From contig JANBQC010000145.1 in assembly GCA_027576995.1 (NCBI GenBank), forward strand, positions 1-51,727: a stretch of 51,727 nt of DNA, given 5' to 3'. The notes beneath the pieces were generated by a model that saw only the letters and a list, made by a program, of their open reading frames with translations, searched no databases and had not been told where the DNA came from. This document shows, piece by piece, positions 22,248-35,111 of the stretch (position 1 is the first letter of the stretch; every line of letters starts with the position of its first letter). The position numbers were made by a program, and so were the translations under genes. The stretch is from Dimargaris cristalligena (lineage: Eukaryota > Kickxellomycota > Dimargaritomycetes > Dimargaritales > Dimargaritaceae).

Positions 22248-25200
22248 GACTGGAGTTGCAGAACTATTGTGGATACAGTACCGGATATGACTGTATTAAA
22301 GTTTATCAGTTACAGGAGAAGAAAAAAAATGACTGGAGGAAGGGTATATACCCAACACTGTAACAAACCCGCGACGATACTATCCGTAGAATAGTCGGGC
22401 CAAAATAGCGTAATTTACTTGCTGAGTAATTCACTGGCTATTGATTAAATGAATTGTCGATAGCGCGCCAAATAGAAATAGATCCAAGGTATACACTAAG
22501 GTCGGCGTTGAAATAGCGAACTCGGTTCGGGACCAAACGCAGTGATGCTGGTTATAGGAATTGGTGGTTCATTGACGGATTGGGGTGGGTACCCATAGGG
22601 AGTATACAATATTGGTAATGGAAAATGCAATCGTGACAAAATGGTGGTAGGGAATACGTATCGTCACTAGGACGATGTGGAGGGAAAGGACCAGCAAATA
22701 ATTAAGAAAAACAGTAAAATAATAAGATCAGGCGGTGGACATGGGGCGGGGCGTCATATTTATATATATATATGTATGTAAATATTTAGAGTGGCAGGCA
22801 TCGAGAATGGGTTATCACCCAGTCCCCTATTGCCCCTGGATGGACTGGGCATAGAGGGGGGACGATGGGGATCGTCTGGGAAACGTTAACCTGATAATCC
22901 CGCCTACAGTCATCAGTCGCGGCACATCGGTTCTCGCTGCTGCTGTTGGCCATTGGGAATCCAGGCATAGAGCTTGGTGATAATAGTTGAGATGGATCAC
23001 TCTAAAGAATATGAATGGCCTTGGTTGGAAAAGATCAAGGTGGGGATCCTCTAGTACGACAGTATCTTGTCAAGCCTCCAGAACCCTCATTTACCTCCGC
23101 TTAAGGGGGGAGGGGGGTGCGGAAATGAACTAGACTCCAAGAGCGGAAATAGCGAAGGGCACTCTTTCTTTTACCATCGTCTAACCCCCTCACCGCCCCG
23201 CTTCTATGATTCACCCCCCCCCCTCATACGCCACCGCCGGCTTCCATTCGAAACGGCACCGGGCAGTTCATCCGTCCTCCGCTGACCCACACAGTAATGC
23301 GCGTGGGGCTGACGCAGGAGGCCTCCTGAATGGCTAACATGTCCGTTTTAAGGGGAGAGTGTCACTGACAAGTCAACGCCAAAGGTAACAGTCCGCGGGT
23401 ACATAACAAGACGTGTGACTAGAGCCAGCAATGTTTTTTTTTGGGGGGGGGGGGAAGGGTGGCACAGTGAAGGCCGCTAGGCTCGGCCGGAAGAAGCAAG
23501 CCAGTGCGGAAGCAGGCACTATTTTGGCGGGAGGGTTGTCGTCATCTCCTCAGCAATGTCTTTCGTGAACAACGCTCCCTTCCCTTTCCTCCCCCTCCCT
23601 TCACTAGAAGTAGGTATAGCAGGGCAATTCGAGCGTAATCAGTTGCTGCTGCTCACACTCCCCATAGATCCCACCGGATGATGTGCTAGTGAGAAGGGAA
23701 AGGGGTGAGAATAAAAGCTGTGGGGACTTCATGTAGCTCTAAATAGAAATAGGGAAATCATAGAAGTGTTCCAAAGCGATATAAAAATAATACCGATTAT
23801 CAGGGAGGAAGGCAGCTACGGGCGGTCCATATGTAACAATCGAGCTATTCCACCTCATTCGCGGTATTTTAGAGGAGAGATACGAGCGGAGGGAATTCAT
23901 TTGGTATGCATTTTCATTGCACGTCTTCAGTTTAGAGTAGGGTTACAGGGGGTTTATCCTAACTTTTAAGAAGTTAAGCTAAACCCGCCAGAAACCCCGG
24001 CAATGCCCAAAAAATAGGGCTAAAAACCGTTGGATTGGTAAACAATGCCAATGGGCCAGCCTTTCCGTATTATAGTATTAGCATGTGTAAAGTATTGTAC
24101 AGTTGGTATCAGCGCGGCTACCCGGGTTACAAACCACTTATTCTGGACATTGCCAGTATTTAAAAGTATATACAAGTAGTAGACCTTCAGCGGCCCACTT
24201 GGTCAGTCAAGTTGGACACGCTACAGTATACCTAACGTACGTCGTCAGCTCTTCAGCCTTTGTTTTGGAATATTGAATAGGCGAAATATGAATAAATATC
24301 TCAATAAATATACTCCCTTGAACGCAGCAACCCCAACGTGATAATTAGATGGATTTGTATTTCCTGTCGATCCTGCCCAGTCATGTTATATAGCGAAATG
24401 TACTAGTATGGATGAAGGACCACCCCATTTAACCCTTGTGCTATATTCACACTAAGATCAAATGATATTAGCCCCCTGTACTGATATTGCTTTGATAGTT
24501 GTACTGCCATCCGCGGCCTCACAATGCTAACGGCATAATATTATTGGGCATGTTATGACAGCATAGGTGTAATTCATGGCTAGTTCGCTAAGATAGGTGT
24601 TTCCCTCAGCTCCATTTCCGACAGGGCCACAGTCAGAATGAATTACTCAACGCATTGATACCAATCACATATGCCGTGCATTCAAACCAATGTAGGTATC
24701 GGAAAGAGACTCGCGTCTGTTTTTTGGGTGTGAAGATGAAGGATAGTGTGGCGCGAACTTGAAGAATCGGTACATCGTGTCTAGATGAAGGCCGTATCAA
24801 CGGGCGATCAATTAACGGGACATATTTGTATACCTAGCTTAACGAAAAGATGCTAATGTAGCCACTGGAGGGAGCTAAATTATACTTAAAAATATTCCAG
24901 TGGAGTATTTGATGTTTAGTGTATATATTCATTCAAACTATTAGGAACCCCGGGACTTTAGGTCTTTGTTTTTATATATAAATTCAAGCGGGGGGATATG
25001 CGCATCCAGAGAGAAGTTTTCGTTCCCTGCGTCCATTGGTGGTAGCAGCTAATCAAGAGTGCGAGAGGGTGCCTCGACAACTCACTCGTCATTACTGTGA
25101 GGCTGCAGTTGGTGCGGGATTAAGCAGGTTATATAATTCGCCCTAGGCCATTGCAGACTAGTGGAGGTATCGGTCCTGGGGCGGATTCGATGTCTATTTA

Positions 25201-25654
25201 TGGGGGGTAGTGCACATACCAATCCAAGCTGCTTATTATTAGTGAGTTAAAAAAGGCCCGCTGTCATCTAGTACCTATTATTTACACGAAACACCATTTT
25301 ATAATATAGCTTCGATTATACGTGCTGCCACTCATTTTCTTTCAGGAAAGATGTAATGACAGATCGGTCGCCAAAATTATACTTTAGAATAATGTGACAA
25401 AATGGTAGTTCTGTGTTAATAGTAAGGGTTGGGTCTACCGTATGTCAATGTATGTAATCAGATTAAATAAGGCAAATATGCGACTATAGCTATCCAGGAA
25501 AATAACTAGGAGCCTAAGCGGCATTATAATAAAACGACATAAAAATGGTATTTTTGGTAAACTGAAGTATCAGTTGAATACTCCCTAATAATATACACAT
25601 ACTTAGCTCAAGGACTATAGTGAATGTTACTGTATTGAATAGCGGAATATATAT
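22248..25654. other. Gene-poor AT-rich region
   Basis: About 3.4 kb without a gene I can support. It includes a C10 tract (23214-23223), an adjoining T9-G12 run (23434-23454), a TA-rich patch near 22760 and otherwise unremarkable sequence. Short frames at 22786-22968, 23067-23285 and 23766-23969 show no motifs. Relics too degraded to read may be present. Confidence 0.5.
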
Positions 25655-25800
25655 ATATGGGTGAAATTCGGACCAGCTCTATAGAGTTTTAAATGCCACG
25701 TGTATAGGTAAATAGGCGGCATATTCATTTTTAAACCTGTTACATTTGCCTCATCCAACGGATTTTTTTGCTATACAGTCTGGATGAACTTATCCCATAT
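25655..25800 (+). mobile_element. MITE copy 3
   Basis: This 146-bp copy begins ATATGGGTGAAATTCGG and ends GAACTTATCCCATAT, with the shared internal block TCATCCAACGGATTTTT. It is inserted in AT-rich intergenic DNA next to a TA-dinucleotide run, so the target duplication cannot be separated from its flank. Confidence 0.85.
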
Positions 25801-26313
25801 TTTAAAACAGCAATTGCAAAACAGTAAAATACCTGTTTAAAATGAAATATCAATAACTAGGTATCGAATGTACTATTATAAGTGATATAGTGGGCATTTA
25901 AGAGGTTTATTAGATAATCAAGAGGGAACATAAGCCATATAACTAACATATTTTAGCCTGGAAATAATGATTAAATGTATGAATGTCACTTGGGAGTCTG
26001 ATATGACCCGGTCCAAGTCAGACCTAAATAGCCAACTGGGACATTTAAATATCTCAAATCTAGTCCCCTAGATTAGTCTGCTACCTAGGTAGAAATGTAG
26101 CGGGCTCCAAATTCACTATAATAATTCAATTAGGTATGCATTAGAAATAGGCGATATATCCTCCGATATAAATGAGATAAATATTCTTCAGTGGATACCA
26201 TCAATATAAATATGAGCAAATGTGCCTCGTGGTGTAGTCCAAAAGGAATAGGCTAGTTTACAGGTGTCCTACAATTGGTGGTAAGCACCAGAGAGAGCCA
26301 ATTCACTGGGATA
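25801..26313. other. AT-rich intergenic DNA
   Basis: No open frame or RNA gene recognised. Confidence 0.4.
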
Positions 26314-27780
26314 TTAAGCCAAAGCACCAGACAGCTGAGTTGCATTTTTTATTGCAAATACAACAGGGGGAATGGTGTTGGGGACAACGGCAGTTTGAAA
26401 ATCTCTGGGCAGCTCATAGATTAGAAACGAGTCTGTAGTATCTAGGACAACTGTTCCATAGAGAGGCCAAACTGTAAAGTTGTGGAATGGCAGCGACCCC
26501 TTGCTTCCTAGCAGCCATACTTTATTCCGCACCATGGGGGACCCGTTCGACTTGCATTTGACTGGTTGTGTAGCAGTTCATTTGATAAACAATGAAGTTG
26601 GTGTAGCAACGAATAGGACGGGAGGATTTGCCCTCATCAGTTGTTATCAAAACCAAGAGCCCCCGCTCTACCCTAGATCTGATGGAGGTTCCTTCCTTTA
26701 GTGCATCTACACAGTTCACCGTTTATACATTTATATCATTTGAATCACCATTGATACATAACAGTTGAAGTAAAAAAAGCCACAAAGGCAGCTTGTTACA
26801 TCGAGCTATCTACAGCCTATGCAATGGCAGTCCGGTTCCCTGAGAGTGGGAGAAACCACCAATATGTGCTAATGTATCCTGGTCTTAACTTGCTATGAAC
26901 ATTTGTTTAGCCCCGCAATATAGCCTAGTTTGTGTTCCTTGGTAAACCCTATAGCCATATTCAAATTTCACCCCGGCATCAGTTTCTACTATAAATGACT
27001 TGGCATTGTCGGGAGGATGTGTTTATTTGAAGCCACTAAGTGGACTACAGGTACTCACCAATAAACCAATATTTAATCCGTTGGGGAGCGGGCAGGTTAG
27101 ACCAACTTCCAGCGTAGTATTGATAATGGGATGACCATTAGTTCCCACTAAGTTAAGACCATACAATATTATTTCGACTTTAATATAGCCAAGTTAAATG
27201 TAGAGTATTTATAAAACCGGAAGGCTGCCAACATCCATATTATGGTGGTTATTCAAGCCGACTAGGGTGGCAGGAATATATTCTCCCATGGCAGCATCTC
27301 TGCATCCGATTGGTCCTTGGGATACACAAGGGAAGATGTTAAGCTGGTTTAAAGAATATGGCACAGCCAGGGCAATTATATATGGCAAGGAAAACCAAAG
27401 GGCTTCTGAGAAGCATGGATCACATGGGTATAGTAGTTTGATATCCATCAGTGCTTATGGTTCCCACTGAGAAAAGAAATGCATGGACATTGCCTAGTAC
27501 CTCAGGTGTGATACCACTCTCACAAAGGGTGTAGTTTGTTGGAATGGGGGATACATATGAGAGCCAATTGTGAATTGGAGGCTTGTATGGAGATATGTAT
27601 CCCCAGAAGGCTTTGCAATTATTGGTTTGGATGCCATGTATGACCTCCATTGTTGTACCCTTCGGTTTCACAGTGTAGTTGGGACCACTAGTCCATTGTA
27701 AAAACTGCTCGAAATAGGTCAATAATATGGTTTGGAGCTGTACAGTAGCAGCTGCTTGGTGGAGTGCAGATTGTATTCAT
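26314..27780 (-). pseudogene. Relic of an unidentified protein-coding gene
   Basis: Minus-strand protein-like segments lie at 27770-27420 (ATVQLQTILLTYFEQFLQWT, then YVSPIPTNYTLCESGITPEV), 27448-27209 in another frame (LYPCDPCFSEALWFSLPYII, then GCRDAAMGEYIPATLVGLNN) and 26719-26314 (FHNFTVWPLYGTVVLDTTDS). The first two overlap around 27420-27448, so a small indel separates them. The gap 26720-27208 is unreadable and may contain an intron. Cysteines and N-glycosylation-type NxT/S sites fit a secreted protein, but I cannot name the family. Confidence 0.5.
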
Positions 27781-28715
27781 AGCTAAATCAAGAGTATCTA
27801 TACCAATATAATTTTTTTCAACTGAAACAGATGAGTTTACTCCCCCCATACACACACACACAGTATATAATCATTGAAAGTCCATATAAATAGAGTGCTG
27901 CCACCCTGCTACTTTGGTATATTAGCTTTTATAAAAGTATATATTAATTTCAAGCCTATCTATGTCACCTAGGTTAACCACTCTTAGTCCATCAAGAGTC
28001 CCGAGGATAGGCTTCTAATAGTAGGTGGGGCTTAGGCTCAGCCAAGCAGGCTACTAACATTAGGGAGGGATTAGTACTAACTAATAAAGAATAAGTACAG
28101 GCTAATGCAAGGGATGTGCAGCAGGCACACTTACTAGCTAATATGATGGGTGAGTGTATAGAGTTTATTGAATAAACTGAGGGGGATAAGAAATAAGCTA
28201 AGGAACTAAACCAGTCCCAGAGGGGCCCGGTTATTTATATGCAGGGACCACTCATAACGAGGGGTCCTTAAGAGCAATGGGATGATTAAAGAAGAGGCAA
28301 GGGTCAGGGCCTCAACCAGGGAGCTTGCGTCTGGAAGACTTTACTAAGAAAGGAGGAACATTGGATCAGCTGGTGGAGTATTGCATGAGAAGTGTTAGGA
28401 CCTAGTCATAGTGGGTTATATAGTAAGGGAATAATAATGTAGAGTAATAAGGCAAGATTGGATGGGATGATCAGTATTCTCATATTTAGGGAGGATTAGG
28501 TGGGCCAACAATCCACCATTTGCTTCCTTGTCTCTTTCGCAGTTATCAGCTTGATATTGCTTTATTAGCCATTCCTTCTCCTACCCCATTTCACTCTCGC
28601 TCCAGCTGGATTGGTGTGACTCCTTCGATAAATCAGACTCCTTTATTTACTGGTTTGCTTCACCCTTCCCAGTTCAACCACCCCTGTGTCTTTCATTGAC
28701 TTCATTCCATTCACC
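27781..28715. other. Intergenic region before the F-box-like relic
   Basis: No gene recognised. A (CA)n run lies near 27848-27862 and purine-rich DNA at 28020-28500. The last 150 bases before 28716 become pyrimidine-rich, as expected for a fungal leader. Confidence 0.45.
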
Positions 28716-30702
28716 ATGCAACCACTTTGTATAAACACACTCAGCCTAGTTACCCTTGGGCTCAGCTTGAGCCCCAACCTGCAACTCGGTGTAGCTGCAC
28801 CTTCACTGGGCAAATCCAGCCCCTCTATCCCAGAGGTCCCCTTTAATGGAGCTCTCGACAACACCGTACCATCAGCCCCCTTGAGTGATTTGTTACTCCC
28901 AATTAATGGCAAAGCAGAAAAAAATAATGGGTAGCTCTTTGTCAGACCATCTGAGCTCAATTCCCGGGGAGCTGCTTTCAGAAATTTTCAAACAAGCTCA
29001 TAGTTACGACAACCAACTGGAACTATTTAGTATTTCCAAGTATATTGGGATTTTATTTTCCGGTTCTCCTGCTGAGAAGGTTAAGGTAGGTATTAAATAT
29101 TATATCTGTAGGAGATTATAGTGGTTGTACTAAAATTTTTCACCTCAATACCTGCACCAAATTGTACGAGGGATAGTGGACTATGATGGCACGCAAAAAT
29201 CTATCACTAGGCCAGCTTTGATGTTTATTATCGCCAGAATCTCTATTTTATCAATACCAAGGACCCATCCCAGTCTGACTATTTCTCTTGTTTAATTACT
29301 CTAAAGGCCAATTCCATTAACTACAACTGCTTCGTGGACAATGCCATGCTAATTTTATAATCACAGTGAATTTTTCCTTTTGCCATTTCCCTCGTATAAT
29401 AGATGAGCTTCGAATCTGTCTGACAAGGCCTTAAGTATCTCGAGCGATATTTTGTCAACAGATATGAAACCGAGTATATGGCTCCTGTCAGCGACATGCG
29501 GCAAGTATTACAAGGCTGGGACGGGCTTGTGCACCACCAGATTGCAGTTGGTTTACGCTCCGTGACTATACCCCAATGTCACCAATTGCTAACCCTATAT
29601 GAGCATGCTCCCATAATCAGCCAAAGAACTGATTGGTCATAGGCTGTCCCTGCCTATCATGCCCTGAAATATATCGGGGACCTCCCACTATTTCAAGAAA
29701 TGGCCTGGCAGTTTATCAATCCAGTGCATTTAGGAAAAATGGCTTTACGTCTGAACCTGCCCCTTGTGGCATTGGTAGATGATCTGCCCAATGGCAGTGA
29801 TGTTGTCTCGGCGTTTTCAATTCTCTCGGATAAAACAATTGAAGAAATTGGCAAGGAATTCATGGAAGCAAGAGGGTATGAACTGAATTATCCGGCCAAA
29901 TATATTGGAGGCGCCACCGATTTTGCCCTTCTGGATCCCGTACTGTAAGCTTGGCTTAATTTTCGAAGCGATGATGCCTTATTCATTGCTGCGGCTGAAT
30001 TTGGCAGGGAATTGATCCGTAATGTTTTTGGAATTGCCATGACCCGCCTGGTCTCTGGGGGGCGGTTGGTTGACTTCAGTCAATTCATAGTCAAATTAAG
30101 AGAAATGCGCTCGAATCTACACTGGGGCCATCACCCTATAAAACCCAATGCTGAAAGTCAACTTGCTATTGTTCTGGCTGCTCTGAGTCGGGATACCAAC
30201 CTTCTGGAGAAATTAGGTAGCCCGTTTGATGGTGATGACACCACATCGCCTGAATCTTTAAGGAGAGAGAAGTGCTACATGGCTCATATCATGCGTAAGT
30301 ATAAGCTTTTCCGAAGTGCCCAATTCATCGAGGAAACTTTGGAATGTGGCTCATTGAATCTCGATATCGCAGATATCCAAATGTATGACCCATTATGAAC
30401 ATTTAGGTAGTTATTTCCAGGGTCTACAGCTCACTGACAACGACGAAGCGGGGAAATTTCAAATGAGAGTGGCCGTTTTAAGTTCCGACATCACTGCAAC
30501 CACTCAAGATTCTTTGGTCGACATAGATTCGGCGACGTTCGCTCCAGGCCACTGGAAATTTGATCGCTATCTGGCCGAGCCCAAATTTTACCAATATCTC
30601 CGACATGGTGCCTACAAACACACTTTGAAACAATCCAATTCGTCAGCCTCTATTGAAGAGCATGTCTCACTGGAATCTGATCAAATCCCGGATGATTTTT
30701 AA
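28716..30702 (+). pseudogene. Relic of a secreted protein with an F-box-like segment
   Basis: ATG 28716 starts a signal peptide (MQPLCINTLSLVTLGLSL) and linker. After a single-base frameshift in an A-run near 28920, an F-box-like segment follows (SSIPGELLSEIFKQAHSYDN, then SKYIGILFSG). A likely 125-nt intron (29086-29210, GTAGGT...CACTAG) leads to ASFDVYYRQNLYFINTKDPS. The body resumes from about 29403 to 30398 and, after another frameshift near 30385, ends at 30702. In-frame stops include a TGA near 29420, TAG at 29640-29642 and TAA at 29946-29948. The product would have been about 550-600 aa. The family is unknown to me beyond the F-box resemblance, and a signal peptide joined to an F-box-like fold is odd. 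It might belong to a lineage-specific secreted family. Confidence 0.6.
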
Positions 30703-30936
30703 AGCCCGAAGTGCGCTGTCAATAGAACTGGTAAGCATGACCGGTTTTCAATGCAGCCGGCTGTGACGGCCTACCATTGCTTCACTTTCTTACGCCGCGA
30801 ATTGCTATTTCTTTTCATCTTTACCCATTCTATTAGTACACCTATACTATACGGGGCACCCAATTAGCAATAAAATTTTGGTATCTACCGTACCAGTTAT
30901 TTGAGAGAGATAAATCAGATACCATAATTAGGTTGT

Positions 30937-31077
30937 ATATGGGTGAAGTTCAGCTTGGTTGTATGTTTTAACCGATATGTGTATGGGAAAATCGGTGGGA
31001 TGTTTATTTTCAACCAGTAGTATTTGCCTCATCAAATGGATTTTTCGTTATACAGCCTTGCTGAACTGCTCCCATAT
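30937..31077 (+). mobile_element. MITE copy 4
   Basis: This 141-bp copy begins ATATGGGTGAAGTTCAG and ends GAACTGCTCCCATAT, with the internal block TCAAATGGATTTTTCGTTAT. It sits between the F-box-like relic and the 3' end of the ATPase gene, in the same orientation as the other three copies. Confidence 0.85.
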
Positions 31078-31426
31078 GCTCATCGATTAATCAATAGTAC
31101 TGCAGATGCGGTTTATCGTATCCATTCTTAATGGGTTGACCTCCACCAGTATCAATAATTGGATTAAATTGGCGTTTCGCATGAAATAGGCCACTTAGTC
31201 CGTACAATGACCAGCCAAATAACTAGATGGACGAGGGAATCCCCGCCCATCTGCTATAATTACAACCAGCAACTCCCGCGACCGCTCCTAGTCCAGGAAG
31301 GCGCCAATCCTTATCTATCACCATATCCATAGACACGCACACTACTTCCCCTCATTACAGTACTTAATCCGTAATTGAACAGCTACTTTATAACCTAGAC
31401 TGTATATCAATAGAATCCCCTATAGT

Positions 31427-33803
31427 TCATTCCGACGGTAGGTCATATAACTCCAATTGCCGGAGCCGATTGATGGCAGCACCAATCTCAAATCGACGGG
31501 GCCGACTTAAGGCGTGGGATAGATGGTCTTTGGCATGGCTCCCAGGGTTGGCTGAGGGTCCCCGAAGGGCATCCAAACCATGGGTGTCTAGAAGGACGTC
31601 CCACATATCGAGCCACTGGCCTATAGAGGGAGGGCCGGCGGTACTAGCGGCGGAAGAATAATTGCGAGGGGAGTCGGTGGCTGTTTGGGATGCATTAAGC
31701 CAACGCCGCCGCCGGTCGGCATCGGTTGGATTCAGGGAGAGTTGGGCGCACCAATTGAGAATAGTCGCAATGGCTCGTGTTTGGGATGGTTCGGCCAACT
31801 GCTCGACATGGTCGAGCGCAAGTCGGTTTTCGGCTTGTTGGGCTCGGGCAGCGACCGGGGTATCGGAGGCATCCCCCGGATCGCCGCTGGGATCACCATC
31901 GTTGGAAGGATCCGCATTTCCACCCCGGCGACCACCCGGGGGCCCGCCAATCGAGATTTCGGACTTACGAGGGACCCGTGTGCCCCGCTCATTCAGTAGG
32001 TACTTTGGGAAATTCGGACGCCGGGCGGGAATGGACCCGTAGGCTGGTGGACTGGCGGAAGTTGAATTAGGCTGGGTCTCGTGGGCAATTCGGTGGGCCT
32101 CAGTGGTGACGTCCGAGGGCTGGTACTGGTCCATGCAAATAACGGTATCGGCAACCCCCAGGTAATCGCCACAGCCCCCCACCACCAGGATACTCGATAC
32201 CTGGAAGTCCCGGAACAGGGGCTGCACTTGGTGGACCAGCGGTGTAACCGGGTCCTTGCTGAGCGGTACCAGGCGTTGAATACGGTGGTCCTGGATGAGA
32301 AAGTTGGTGGCACAACTGTCTTCATCGAACAGAAATCCGGTACTGCCCATTTCCAGGTATTCTTGGATATTGGCGGCCATGGAGGTTAGCCCACTAGCAT
32401 CGCCACTACTGAACCGGGCGGTCAATTTACCGTGGGGCAATTCCCGGATGAACGGCTTAACATCCACACCAGTCACGGACCGACCATCTTCAGCATTAAT
32501 TTTCACTACCCCCGCATCAGTACTTACAAACTCCCGACCGTCGCCGGCAATATGGTTGTACACACCCATTTGAAGGGCCTGTAGTAGAGTGGACTTTCCG
32601 TGAAAACCACCCCCGACAATGAGAGTAACACCCCGTTTGATACCCATACCGGTGATAGGTCCGCGGTGGGGTAAGTCAAGAGTCACGGCCATGGAGGGGG
32701 GTGATGTGAAGGGAATGACGGGGTCAGGACCAGAGAAGGGCAGGTCCGATCCACCCGAACGACGGGGAAGAACGGCTCCATTGGCGACAAACGCAATCAG
32801 ACCATGCTGGGGTAGCAGGTTCCGCAGGTATTCCTGGTCGTCGATACTGTCGACGAAGGACTTGATGTGTTTGGCATCGAAACTAGCGTGGAACAGGGCG
32901 GTGTTCACAATGCGGGGTAGATTCTCGGTTAGGAGTGATTTGGCCTGGTGCCCTTGGATCCGGCGCCCTTTACCTGGCAGGGAAATCGTCAGTCGAAACT
33001 GGATAACGCCCTCCCGCATTCGAACCGCCGAGCGTTCCAAAACTTGCTGGCCCCCGGCATCGACATCAAACTCACCCCCAACCACTGTATTATGCCAGCC
33101 ACCCCGGCCCCCGGATTTAGACGAGGCGGAGGGGCCGCTGACCTTCTGAGTTTTGGTGGCGCGATAGGCGGCGCGGGCCATGTAGTCACAGAGGGCTGTT
33201 TGTCGAATTGGGGTAGAATACAGCTCTGGTGGGAAGCCGTGGGCGGCCGGTTCGACGAGTATCCGGAAGCGAGATGCCGTGGCGAAAGGGTCGGCCTGGA
33301 TATGGTCAATCAGGAGTGTGAACTTGGGAGCGTTAAACCTAGTGGGAAGGTCTTTATAGCAGGGGTAAGGCTTGCCGTCCATAGAAACTAGTCGTGTAGC
33401 CAGGGTGTTAAAGGGTACCCCTTCAGTCGAGTGGGGATTTGGCTGACTGGTATCTAGATATCAGGGGGTAAGAAGTTGATACATTATAGTGATTTTGGTA
33501 TTCATTTGTTTTTGGCAATTAAGAATAAAGGCGCATTAGGTATGTAATCGTAAACGAGGCTAGTGGTATCGGTATATTGTATGCTGCATCGAGAAGCCCA
33601 AGACGCATGGCCTGTAGACAAGTAGCCTATAAAAATCAAAAGAACTATAATAATGATTGGTGGTAAAGATAAAGTGGTTTTATGGATTTACACTGTTGCT
33701 GGGAGCCATGGTCGCTGGAGCCCGAATGGGACTGCGTTTTCTTGATAAACCGCTTCCACGGTTGACCCTGATAGTTGGAATTATGGCTATAGGGTCGCTT
33801 CAT
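31427..33803 (-). CDS. Predicted ABC-class P-loop ATPase
   Basis: The main exon (31427-33446) encodes a fungal member of the 'predicted ATPase of the ABC class' family. It has the N-terminal hallmark DGKPYPCYKDL, a Walker A loop GGGFHGKSTLL (about residue 320) and the downstream acidic motif FLFDEDSCATNF that fits the Walker B region. Cellular role is unknown. A likely first exon at 33694-33803 starts MKRPYSHNSNYQGQ and joins in phase (2+1) across a 247-nt intron, giving 709 aa; its donor, GTGTAA, is weak, so the 5' exon is less certain than the main one. The C-terminal 200 residues are a low-complexity Pro/Gly/Asp linker plus a helical tail. The + strand frames inside it are shadows. Confidence 0.75.
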
Positions 33804-33978
33804 AGGGTGTAAATAGAGGAGGCTCAATGGCTATATATTGAAAGGAATGTGAATGACGTGAAGTGAGAAGGAAGGTTATGGAAAGTGGTCAAACGTACCA
33901 GCTAGTGGCAATATTTTTGACCCAGCACCCCAAATATTATGTGACTTTGGCCAGTAGAGGGTTGTTCTCAAATAAAAC

Positions 33979-33984
33979 CACGTG
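33979..33984. promoter_or_regulatory. CACGTG E-box upstream of the ATPase gene
   Basis: CACGTG lies about 176 bases upstream of the putative start codon at 33803. Such hexamers are expected about a dozen times by chance in a window of this size, so the call rests mostly on position. Confidence 0.2.
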
Positions 33985-34936
33985 ATCTTACCGAAATATT
34001 TAAGGTGGGAGGGAGGTTCAACTGGGCTGTTTTGCGAATAATTCGCTGGATACCAAAACTGCTGGTTAAAATTGAGTCTTCCATCTGGTTGTTACCCATA
34101 TATAATGTAAACAGATATGGGAGAATTTTGGGTCCAGCCATACAACAACTTCAAAATCAAATTTGTCACTGGTGGCCCCTCTTCAACCCCCCTCCCCATA
34201 CTTGACTGGTATATCAGTATTGGGCCTATGCGGGGTTTACACTAGCCAAAATGACCTCAAAGTTATGCTTTCCCAGCAGGACCAGAGCGAAGGTCCAATT
34301 TGCAGGTCAAAGAGAGCGGGGGAGGGGGGGGATATACATGTCCACATGCAAGGGTCTCGGCGCGGTTCCCGTTGGCCTCCTATACTATTCGGGGCCTCTA
34401 CAGCATCCTCCTAGACATTTAGATTATTCTGAACAGTACAGGAGAATGGACTCTCCAAGCCATACCCTGTCTTAATAAAATAGCCACAAAGAGGGCATAT
34501 TATTACTTCTGGTATATTGCTTACCTCCTTCCTTCTTCTTATCATTTTTTGGCTATATCTCTTCCGCTATAACTCATCCTCGTTGATAGTGCCTGGACCA
34601 GTTCACAGTATCTGGGTTCAGGGGCTCTGGGACTCTGCCCGAAAATCCCATGATTTTATTAATAGCCCTTCGAGTAATTGTTAAAGGATTACCCTTTGTA
34701 CAGCCCAGTAAGCCTCAAAAGTTGGGCTCAGCTTACCAAGAATCTGGCCGACAAGAAGGTAGGCTATCACGCCCCCCAACCGTGACTTGGGTATCCGGGA
34801 CTACAATCGCCCAATCTATTTAGTGGTTTGCCCCCTCAGCCTAATACAGTCTGTGAAAGAGCAGAGGGAAGGAAGGCATGCTGCCGGGGAATGCCACATG
34901 GGCGGAATCCTTAACCCAACCTTACTCATAAAAAAA
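33985..34936. other. Intergenic region, possible MITE fragment
   Basis: No gene supported. At 34116-34155 the sequence ATATGGGAGAATTTT followed by CCAGCCATACAAC resembles the reversed right end of the MITE family and is preceded by CCCATAT at 34096-34102. The short plus-strand frames at 34005-34475 lack motifs. Confidence 0.35.
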
Positions 34937-34945
34937 TATAAAAGG
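34937..34945 (+). promoter_or_regulatory. TATA-box candidate
   Basis: TATAAAAGG stands about 170 bases before the small secreted ORF at 35112 and is followed by a CT-rich leader with TCTCTTTTCTTC. It fits a fungal promoter. Confidence 0.5.
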
Positions 34946-35111
34946 GCTGTCTCCTGGAACTTATCAAATATTATCAACAACATCCACTACCTTATGATAT
35001 CGCCACTACACCTCTCTTTTCTTCTATAGACCCCCTTTCCTTCCGCCCACACCATTCGATTTTTCAGTCGAATTTGTTCTTCTCCCCTCCCTTCCTTTAA
35101 TCACTCGCGCT

